Assembly: GCA_015489285.1 (NCBI GenBank)
Contig: WGAA01000054.1
Location: 1-11,400 of the forward strand
Reading direction: 5' to 3'
From: Anaerolineae bacterium
GTDB lineage: Bacteria > Chloroflexota > Anaerolineae > JAADDB01
Length of the DNA stretch: 11,400 nucleotides
This document shows, in pieces, positions 6,079 to 11,400 of this stretch; the stretch's first letter is position 1, and every line of letters starts with the position of its first letter. The notes under the pieces were generated by a model. It saw nothing but the letters and a program-made list of their open reading frames with translations, was not told the origin of the DNA and made no database searches. The position numbers and the translations under genes are program-made.

Positions 6079-6921
6079 ATGGGATTACAAGCGGTGGATC
6101 CACCTCAACGCGAGCTTACGGCATGGGCCAGGGGGTTTGCCCCTTACATGGGCACTCGACGGGCCGCGTTCATGCCCTACTGGCCTCTGGGTTATCCCTC
6201 ACCGCAGCAGACGGTGGACTACGTGCAGCGCCTCGTTGCCGCGGGCGCGGACATGTTGGAGTTGGGCATCCCCTTCTCCGACCCCCTCGCCGATGGACCG
6301 ACCATCCAGGAGGCAACACAACACGCGCTGGCCCAGGGCATGACCGTGGCCCGGGGGCTCCACATCCTGCGCACCCTGCGGGAGGAGGGGCTCCGCATCC
6401 CCGTTGCCCTGATGACCTACATCAACCCCATCCTTGCCTACGGACAGGAACGTTTCGTCAAGGATGCGGCCGAGGCCGGCGCGAACGGCCTCATCATACC
6501 CGATATGCCCCCGGAGGAGGGGGATGAGCTGGAGGGTCTCTGTCGCTCCCATCATCTGGCCCTGATCTACCTGCTCGCCCCCACATCCACCGAGGAACGT
6601 ATCCGTCTTATTGTGCGAAGGGCTACGGGCTTCCTCTACCTGGTTTCTGTCACGGGGATTACGGGAGCTCGGGAGCAGTTACCGCCCGATTTGGCCGAAT
6701 TCGTGCACCGTGTGCGCGAGCACACATCCCTCCCGTTGGCCGTCGGCTTTGGCATCGGCCGTCCGGATCAGGCCCGAGCCGTAGCCCGGGTGGCCGATGG
6801 CGTCATCGTGGGCAGCGCCCTGATCCGGGCTGATCGGGAAGGGGGCATCGAGGCGGTAGAAGCCCTGGCCCGCTCCCTGGCTCGGGCTGTGCATACCGAC
6901 GAGGAGGGCTCTACCCTTTAG
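6079..6921 (+). CDS. trpA: Tryptophan synthase alpha subunit
   Basis: A 280-residue TIM-barrel enzyme that splits indole-3-glycerol phosphate into indole and glyceraldehyde 3-phosphate; indole normally passes by tunnel to TrpB. The signature LELGIPFSDPLADGP contains the catalytic E61 and D72 (E. coli E49 and D60). Phosphate-binding glycines are seen in SVTGITGAR (190-198) and AVGFGIGRPDQ (221-231), followed by DGVIVGSALIR. The N-terminus is 12 residues longer than in E. coli, and the segment before the second strand reads FMPYWPLGYP where most TrpA proteins have an I-T-A-G motif. GGAGG lies upstream of the ATG; the next Met, residue 24, would cut into the barrel. No trpB or other trp gene is in the window, so it stands apart from a classical trp operon. 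The large cell-wall gene follows after 27 bases. Confidence 0.95.
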   Translation: MGLQAVDPPQRELTAWARGFAPYMGTRRAAFMPYWPLGYPSPQQTVDYVQRLVAAGADMLELGIPFSDPLADGPTIQEATQHALAQGMTVARGLHILRTLREEGLRIPVALMTYINPILAYGQERFVKDAAEAGANGLIIPDMPPEEGDELEGLCRSHHLALIYLLAPTSTEERIRLIVRRATGFLYLVSVTGITGAREQLPPDLAEFVHRVREHTSLPLAVGFGIGRPDQARAVARVADGVIVGSALIRADREGGIEAVEALARSLARAVHTDEEGSTL

Positions 6922-6948
6922 AGGCACGTCAAGGCAGGAGGAGGCATT

Positions 6949-9900
6949 ATGACCCGGTGTCGTGTTGGAGTGCACGCGCGCAACGCGCCCCTGTTCGAAG
7001 AGGTGGACTACGAAGTCCTCCGTATCGCCAAAATCGAGACCCTGAAGATGATGTCCCTGAACAGGGATGAGGTGTTCCGTCGCGCCCGCGAGATCAATCC
7101 CAAAATGGAGTTCATCGTCCGCCTTTACGACGAGCGCATTGGGCCCGGAGGACATCCCACCCCCCAGCAGTTCGTGGAGCGGCACATCCGGCGCATCAAC
7201 CAGCTTCGCCCCTGGGTGAAGAAGTTCGAAATCCACAACGAACCCAACCACGCGTCGCGGATCGAGGGGTGGGGACCGACGGACGAGGACGCCCGGGATT
7301 TCCGAGATTGGTACCTGGAAGTGCTCCGCCGTCTGCGACAGTTGGCCCCGTGGGCCGAATTCGGCTTCCCCGGCCTGGCCGTCTACGACGTGCCCCATCG
7401 GGACCGGGCTTGGCTGCGGATCTGTCGCCCCGCCATCGAGGCTTCCGACTGGTTGGGCGTTCATTGCTACTGGCAGCACGATAACATGCGTCATCCCGAA
7501 TGGGGGCTCCGTTTCCGCATCTATCACGAGATGTTCCCCAACATGCCCATCGAAATCACCGAGTTTGGGGATTCCACCCTCAACGCGGACCCCCAACACG
7601 TGGCCCGGGAGTACCGGGAATACTACACCCTGCTCCAGGACTACCCCTACGTGCGCTCCGCGAGCGCGTTCATCCTCTCCTCACCCGACCCCCAGTGGGC
7701 CCGTTTTGTCTGGCGTCGGGAATCGGGGGAAATCCTGCCCATCCCCTATGAAGTGGCCAAAGTGCCCCGGGTCGAGCGACCTCGAATCTGGAAGGCCGAA
7801 TGGGTCACCATCAACGTCCCCGACAAAATCCCCATCGGCATCGGCAGCACGGCCTCCTTCGTCATTCGCAACGTGGGCACCGTCATATGGCCCAACACCG
7901 GTCCCCACCGGGTGCGGTTGGGGTATCACTGGTACGACGGGAGGGGCCGCCCCGTGGCCGCGGACAAGGATCTGCGGACGGAGCTGCCCAAGCCGGTGGC
8001 TCCCGGGGAGACGGTGACCGTTGCCCCGGCCCCTGTGGTCCCGCCCCCCTGGCCGGGGAAATACATCCTCGTGTGGGATCTCGTGGAGGAGGGGCGGGCC
8101 TGGTTCGGCGAGCGGGGAAGCCCGGTCGTCAAGATGCCCGTGGAAGTGGTCGTTACGGAGAAATCCACCCGGACCTTCCCCGAGACGGGGAAGACGGTGG
8201 AGCAGCCCTTCCTCGGTTTCTTCTACAAATACGGTCTGGACATCACCGGGTATCCCATCACCGATGTCATCGTGGAAAACGGGATGCGCACCCAGTACTG
8301 GCAACGGGTGGCGATGGAGGAATACGCGCCGGGGAAGGTGCGACTTAAGCTCATCGGCCAGGAACTCCTGGACTTGCGGAGCAAGGTGGCGGACCTCATG
8401 CGGCGCCTGCAAGCCCGCCGGGAAGGCACCATCGCCCCACCGGAGATCGTCAACGTCATCGACGAGCTTCCTCGGGACCCCGAGGGGATGATCAAACGCT
8501 CCCTGGACGACATCCGCTACGTCGTCTTCGACCACACGGCGACCAACTTCCCCATCTCCCTGCGGGTCATCGCGGAGAAACACCGTGAGCGCTGGCCCGG
8601 CATCACCTACCACTACTTCATCGACTTCGACGGCACCATCTATCAGACCGAACCCCTGGACGAGGTGGTCATCCGCCGCGAGGATTACCTCAAAGGGGTC
8701 CGGGTGGGCATGGCCGGCAACTTTAGCGAGGGCGTCCCCAACGACGCCCAACTGGACGCTGCCGCCCACTTGACCGCCTGGCTCCTCCAACGCTTTGGCC
8801 TGGACACTGAGGCCATCAAGGGGACCAGCGACTTCGTGCTCACCGAGTCCCCGGGGAAGAACTGGCGTTCCGGCGCCCGCTGGCGGGACATGTTGGTGGA
8901 GCGGGTGCGCCGCTGGCTGGCCTCGGTCGCACCGGCCCCCTCGGTGGACACGGAGGCCGTGGAGAAGGTCCTCAACGAGCTCAAGGAGGAGCTGGAGAAG
9001 CAGGAGGAGGTGCGGGCCTCCTTGCTCCGAGAGCTGGAAGCGCAAAAGGAAAGCAACGCGGCCCTGCGCGAACAGCTCACCCTGGCCCACGAACAGATCG
9101 GGGAGCTACAGGCCACCCTGGACCGGCTGCGCGATCTCTTGCGTCGGTTGGAACAGGGAACGCCCGAAGAACCCTCCCACGCCACCGAGGTTCCTCGGCC
9201 CCCCATTCGCGACGTGGTGGACGAGCTGCCCAAGCACCCGGACAAGCGCTATCCAACCCGTTCCCTCTCCGACATCACGCACATTGCGGTGCATCACAGC
9301 GCGGCCTCTCCCAACATCCCGGTGGAGGCCATTGCCCGTTATCACGTGGAGCACAACAAGTGGCCGGGCATCGGATACCACTTCTACATCGGCCCCGACG
9401 GGACCATCTACCAGACGAACCGGCTGACGACCATGAGCAACCACGTGTACATGAACAACGCCTACACCGTGGGCATCTGCGTGGCCGGCAATTTCCAGCA
9501 CACCCTTCCCACCCCGGCCCAATTGCAGGCGACGGCCCACCTCATTGCCTGGCTCACCCAGTTGCTGAACATTCCCCTGGAGCACGTGAAAGGGCATCGG
9601 GAATTCCCCCACAACGAGGAGCACACGAGCTGCCCGGGGGACGAGTGGTTGGGGGGATTCCGCTGGCACGATATGCTCCTGGGCCGGGTCAAGCGGATCC
9701 TCTCGGGGCAACTGGAACCCCCGCCGCAACCCATTTACCATTACATGCTCTTCTGGCAGCACGGCGAGACCTGGGCCCGCCAGGATTGGCTCAACAGCAT
9801 CAACTACGTGGCCCGTTACCGTCCGACTATGGGGTTCTTGCCGGATGAGGCGGCTCATGCCCAGAAGGTGACCATTGTCGGTGGGCCCTCCGGTGTGTCT

Positions 9901-10029
9901 CCCGAAGTGGAACAGCGCCTGCGCGAAGCGGGGTGTATCGTGCGCCGTGTTGCCGGCGCTAACGAGGAGGAGACCAAGGCCATTCTCGACCGCCTCGCGG
10001 AGGAGGGCGATCCCTTCATCAGCGGATGA
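6949..10029 (+). CDS. Multidomain glycosidase-like / N-acetylmuramoyl-L-alanine amidase protein
   Basis: A 1026-residue protein. In order: a clan-A-like TIM-barrel glycosidase (about 1-275) with acid/base candidate E98 in HNEPNH and nucleophile candidate E205 in IEITEFGDS; an Ig-like beta-sandwich (about 281-402); an unnamed LGFFYKYG...GYPITD segment (421-475); an Amidase_2/PGRP-like domain (about 498-657) that has lost its zinc ligands; a coiled coil (about 668-736); a second amidase domain (about 751-917) with zinc ligands H782, H883 and C895 intact; and a tail (972-1021, VTIVGGPSGVSPEVEQ ... VRRVAGANEEET) resembling cell-wall-binding repeat type 2. The probable role is peptidoglycan or envelope glycan cleavage. 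Start: ATG preceded by GGAGGAGG; the only in-frame stop upstream is that of trpA, 9 codons away, so no signal peptide can be added. Export must be non-classical, or it acts after lysis. A phage or defence origin is possible but unsupported by neighbours. Confidence 0.85.
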   Translation: MTRCRVGVHARNAPLFEEVDYEVLRIAKIETLKMMSLNRDEVFRRAREINPKMEFIVRLYDERIGPGGHPTPQQFVERHIRRINQLRPWVKKFEIHNEPNHASRIEGWGPTDEDARDFRDWYLEVLRRLRQLAPWAEFGFPGLAVYDVPHRDRAWLRICRPAIEASDWLGVHCYWQHDNMRHPEWGLRFRIYHEMFPNMPIEITEFGDSTLNADPQHVAREYREYYTLLQDYPYVRSASAFILSSPDPQWARFVWRRESGEILPIPYEVAKVPRVERPRIWKAEWVTINVPDKIPIGIGSTASFVIRNVGTVIWPNTGPHRVRLGYHWYDGRGRPVAADKDLRTELPKPVAPGETVTVAPAPVVPPPWPGKYILVWDLVEEGRAWFGERGSPVVKMPVEVVVTEKSTRTFPETGKTVEQPFLGFFYKYGLDITGYPITDVIVENGMRTQYWQRVAMEEYAPGKVRLKLIGQELLDLRSKVADLMRRLQARREGTIAPPEIVNVIDELPRDPEGMIKRSLDDIRYVVFDHTATNFPISLRVIAEKHRERWPGITYHYFIDFDGTIYQTEPLDEVVIRREDYLKGVRVGMAGNFSEGVPNDAQLDAAAHLTAWLLQRFGLDTEAIKGTSDFVLTESPGKNWRSGARWRDMLVERVRRWLASVAPAPSVDTEAVEKVLNELKEELEKQEEVRASLLRELEAQKESNAALREQLTLAHEQIGELQATLDRLRDLLRRLEQGTPEEPSHATEVPRPPIRDVVDELPKHPDKRYPTRSLSDITHIAVHHSAASPNIPVEAIARYHVEHNKWPGIGYHFYIGPDGTIYQTNRLTTMSNHVYMNNAYTVGICVAGNFQHTLPTPAQLQATAHLIAWLTQLLNIPLEHVKGHREFPHNEEHTSCPGDEWLGGFRWHDMLLGRVKRILSGQLEPPPQPIYHYMLFWQHGETWARQDWLNSINYVARYRPTMGFLPDEAAHAQKVTIVGGPSGVSPEVEQRLREAGCIVRRVAGANEEETKAILDRLAEEGDPFISG

Positions 10030-10258
10030 TGCGTGATGGCACTCGTCACACGTCATGCGTCATGCGTCAGGCGCCGATGAGGACGTCGGCACTACAGGCG
10101 CGTCTTGACGTGATGATGTGATTCGTGATGCGTAATGCGTAACGTCACACGTCATTCGTCACCCGTCATGCGTCAGGCGCCGGTGAGGACGTCGGCACTG
10201 GAGGCGCATCTTGGCTCTGCAACGTGATACGTGATACGTGATGCGTAATGCGTAATTT
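10030..10258. repeat. Composite heptamer/core repeat block, minus orientation
   Basis: The block begins at the stop codon of the cell-wall gene (TGATGCG, TGATGGC units). It holds heptamers in the reverse sense (NNCGTNR, for example TGCGTAA), with two full copies of the dispersed core (10044-10110 and 10143-10215, reading GCGTCAGGCGCC then GAGGACGTCGGCAC). These two are tandem copies about 100 bases apart. No gene seen. Confidence 0.78.
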
Positions 10259-10305
10259 AGAGGGAAGGTTGGCGTTGCAGGGACAACCTTGTGTGCGCGC
10301 CAGCC

Positions 10306-10359
10306 GCACGGGGCTAAAGACCCCGTGCTACATCAGGCAAAGGCCGCTGGAAGCGGCCT
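10306..10359 (+). repeat. Two-hairpin repeat, copy 2
   Basis: Hairpin A: GCACGGGG (10306-10313), loop CTAAAGA, CCCCGTGC (10321-10328). Linker TACATCAGGCAA. Hairpin B: AGGCCGCT, GGA, AGCGGCCT (10341-10359). The layout matches copy 1 although both stems have different sequences. Confidence 0.75.
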
Positions 10360-10376
10360 AAGTAGAGTGCCCTACC

Positions 10377-10411
10377 CAGACTTCCGAAGTCTCGTGGACT
10401 TCGGAAGTCTG
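10377..10411. repeat. Perfect 15-bp inverted repeat with 5-base loop
   Basis: CAGACTTCCGAAGTC (10377-10391), loop TCGTG, then its exact complement at 10397-10411. Each arm is itself nearly self-complementary around a central C or G. It directly precedes copy 3 of the two-hairpin repeat and shares the CTGAAC loop with it. No T-run follows. Confidence 0.8.
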
Positions 10412-10413
10412 AA

Positions 10414-10459
10414 CCAGACCCCGTGCTACATTGAAGCAAAGGTCGCTGGAAGCAGCCTA
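10414..10459 (+). repeat. Two-hairpin repeat, copy 3 (hairpin A incomplete)
   Basis: Has the right arm of hairpin A (ACCCCGTGC, shared with copy 2), the linker TACATTGAAGCAA and hairpin B (AGGTCGCT, GGA, AGCAGCCT, with one wobble and one mismatch). The left arm is missing; in its place is the end of the 10377-10411 palindrome plus CTGAACC. It looks like a recombinant of two copies. Confidence 0.6.
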
Positions 10460-10464
10460 AAGGG

Positions 10465-10517
10465 AGCCCCCTTCGAGGGGGCTTTGCCCTAATGTAGCCC
10501 GAAGGTTGACCTTTGGG
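10465..10517 (-). repeat. Two-hairpin repeat, copy 4
   Basis: Read on the minus strand: hairpin A is CCCAAAGG, TCAA, CCTTCGGG (10498-10517, one wobble pair); linker CTACATTAGGGCAA; hairpin B is AGCCCCCT, CGA, AGGGGGCT (10465-10483). The order and linker agree with the other copies. Confidence 0.65.
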
Positions 10518-10553
10518 CGGAGTGGGCGCTGACCTATGGCTTGTGTTAGTAGC

Positions 10554-10600
10554 GCCGGGCGCTAAACCGCCCGGCTCATCCTAGCGAAGGCCTGCGGCCT
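10554..10600 (+). repeat. Two-hairpin repeat, copy 5
   Basis: Hairpin A: GCCGGGCG (10554-10561), loop CTAAAC, CGCCCGGC (10568-10575). Linker TCATCCTAGCGA. Hairpin B: AGGCC, TGC, GGCCT. Including the base before, it matches 2749-2796 at 47 of 48 positions. Confidence 0.8.
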
Positions 10601-10610
10601 CACGCGGGAG

Positions 10611-10657
10611 AGCCCGAAGGGCTTCGCTTTAATGAGCACGGCGGTTCAGCGCCGTGC
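10611..10657 (-). repeat. Two-hairpin repeat, copy 6
   Basis: Read on the minus strand: hairpin A GCACGGCG, loop CTGAAC, CGCCGTGC (10636-10657); linker TCATTAAAGCGA; hairpin B AGCCC, TTC, GGGCT (10611-10623). Same loop as copies 1 and 5 but different stems. Confidence 0.75.
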
Positions 10658-10709
10658 GAGGGCAGCGGGGAGACAAGCTCGGCCCAGCAGCGCCAATCCA
10701 CTCCCCAAA

Positions 10710-10818
10710 TTACGCATTACGCATCACGAATCACGCATTACGTCGCCAGAGCCCAGGTACGCCTCCAGTGCCGACGTTCTCACCCGCGCCTGACGCCTGA
10801 CGGGTGACGACCGACGCG
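10710..10818 (+). repeat. Heptamer/core repeat block overlapping the hydrolase 3' end
   Basis: Heptamers TTACGCA, TTACGCA, TCACGAA, TCACGCA and TTACGTC run without gap from 10710 to 10744. The core copy follows (GTGCCGACGTTCTCA at 10768, then CCCGCGCCTGACGCC), then TGACGGG, TGACGAC and CGACGCG to 10818. The orientation is opposite to the block at 10030-10258. Bases 10780-10818 are also coding on the minus strand. Confidence 0.78.
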
Positions 10819-11400
10819 TTCCAGCCAGGTGGAGATGGCGCGGGCGACCGCGTCGGGCGCTTCCACCATGACCATGTGTCCGGCCCCGGGGATGAGGACG
10901 AGCTCCGCCTGGGGGATGTGCTCGGCCAGGTAACGCAGGAACTTGGGCGGCGTCAAACGGTCGGATTCCCCGCCCAGGACAAGGGTGGGCACGGAGATGT
11001 CCTTCACATCCCCCATCCGATCCCACACATCACAGGCGGCGAAATCCCCGTAGACCACCTCGGGGGACGTGGCCATCACCTGCTCGACGAAGACGTCCAG
11101 AAGGGGCGGTGGGGGCTCGTCCCCATAAGCCCACTGGGAGAGGAAACGAACCGTGTCCTCGAAATTCTCCCGTAATCCCCGGAGGATGCTGGGATGCACC
11201 CGCAGCCGGGCCCCCGTGGCCACGAGGACGAGGGCGGCCAGCCGCCGAGGGACGGCCAGGGCCAGCTCCTGGGCAATGGCGCCCCCCATCGAATGCCCCA
11301 CCGGGACGAACGTCTCCAGCCCGAGGGCATCCGCCCAGGCGAGGAGCGCGTCCCGGTACGCGGGGATGGAGGGGAGCGCGGGACCTTCGGAGCGCCCGTG
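10780..11400 (-). CDS. Alpha/beta hydrolase, C-terminal part (start outside window)
   Basis: The frame is open through base 11400, so 206 C-terminal residues are seen. The family includes esterases, lipases and C-C bond hydrolases; the reaction cannot be told. In visible-fragment numbering the catalytic triad is S37 in GHSMGG, D147 in GGESDRLTPP and H175 in GAGHMVMVEAP; the fragment opens with HGRSEGP, the usual HGxS oxyanion-region motif. A lid segment lies between (about 65-120). The last 12 residues (RVGRHPSGVRRG) and the stop codon are read from the heptamer/core repeat, so the original C-terminus was probably altered by the repeat. No signal peptide can be judged. Confidence 0.9.
   Translation of the reverse strand, partial: HGRSEGPALPSIPAYRDALLAWADALGLETFVPVGHSMGGAIAQELALAVPRRLAALVLVATGARLRVHPSILRGLRENFEDTVRFLSQWAYGDEPPPPLLDVFVEQVMATSPEVVYGDFAACDVWDRMGDVKDISVPTLVLGGESDRLTPPKFLRYLAEHIPQAELVLIPGAGHMVMVEAPDAVARAISTWLERVGRHPSGVRRG

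Noticed and set aside
6919..6951. Readthrough of the trpA TAG to make a fusion with the next protein
   Set aside because: The frames agree, but this happens by chance in one of three cases; a strong ribosome-binding site precedes the downstream ATG, and no pyrrolysine or stop-context signal is seen.
7681..9090. Long minus-strand frame opposite the cell-wall gene (469 codons)
   Set aside because: The plus-strand gene has clear domains and motifs throughout; the antisense frame is a product of high GC and codon bias and has no recognisable domain.
10465..10487. Intrinsic terminator for the cell-wall gene
   Set aside because: The stem is strong, but only three T residues follow, it lies over 430 bases from the stop codon, and it fits better as hairpin B of a repeat copy.
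10289..10492. A 67-codon plus-strand frame in the second gene-free region
   Set aside because: It is built entirely from the two-hairpin repeats and the palindrome; it has no ribosome-binding site and no protein-like conservation signal.

Overview
The window is a high-GC bacterial chromosome segment, most likely from a Chloroflexota lineage (Anaerolineae/Ardenticatenia-like). This is an inference from gene style: a tungsten-type aldehyde oxidoreductase with its own sulfur carrier, Mn-type superoxide dismutase, a CLC-CBS-TrkA_C protein, a glycosidase-amidase fusion with an Ig-like domain, and intergenic regions packed with degenerate heptamer repeats. No single marker gene proves it.

Layout. 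(1) 1-1556: 3' part of an aldehyde:ferredoxin oxidoreductase-family gene followed by a small MoaD/ThiS-like protein ending in Gly-Gly, closed by a strong bidirectional terminator (1561-1600). (2) 1602-2213, minus strand: Mn-type superoxide dismutase with a recognisable promoter and a 26-bp palindrome next to its -35. (3) 2214-3083: 870 bases without a gene, between the divergent sodA and dimethylargininase-family genes. It holds heptamer repeats, a two-hairpin repeat, and a 121-bp dyad-symmetric element that carries a tandem pair of NrdR-box-like sites at canonical spacing, although no ribonucleotide reductase gene is present. (4) 3084-5968: dimethylargininase/arginine deiminase-family enzyme, then a CLC anion transporter 23 bases later. 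(5) 6079-10029: a solitary trpA with its own promoter, followed after 27 bases by a 1026-residue cell-wall protein (TIM-barrel glycosidase, Ig-like domain, degenerate amidase domain, coiled coil, intact amidase domain, cell-wall-binding-like tail). (6) 10030-10779: a second gene-free region of about 750 bases with inverted copies of the heptamer repeat around a cluster of two-hairpin repeats. (7) 10780-11400, minus strand: the C-terminal part of an alpha/beta hydrolase whose gene continues past the right edge.

The genes do not form one pathway. Clear functional units are the oxidoreductase plus sulfur carrier pair, which fits synthesis or sulfuration of the pterin cofactor the enzyme needs, and the glycosidase-amidase protein, which combines two peptidoglycan/glycan activities in one chain. 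The most unusual content is non-coding: a family of bipartite hairpin repeats whose stem sequences differ from copy to copy while pairing and linker are kept, a dispersed heptamer/core repeat family that has run into the 3' end of a coding gene, and the orphan NrdR-like operator pair inside an inverted-repeat element.
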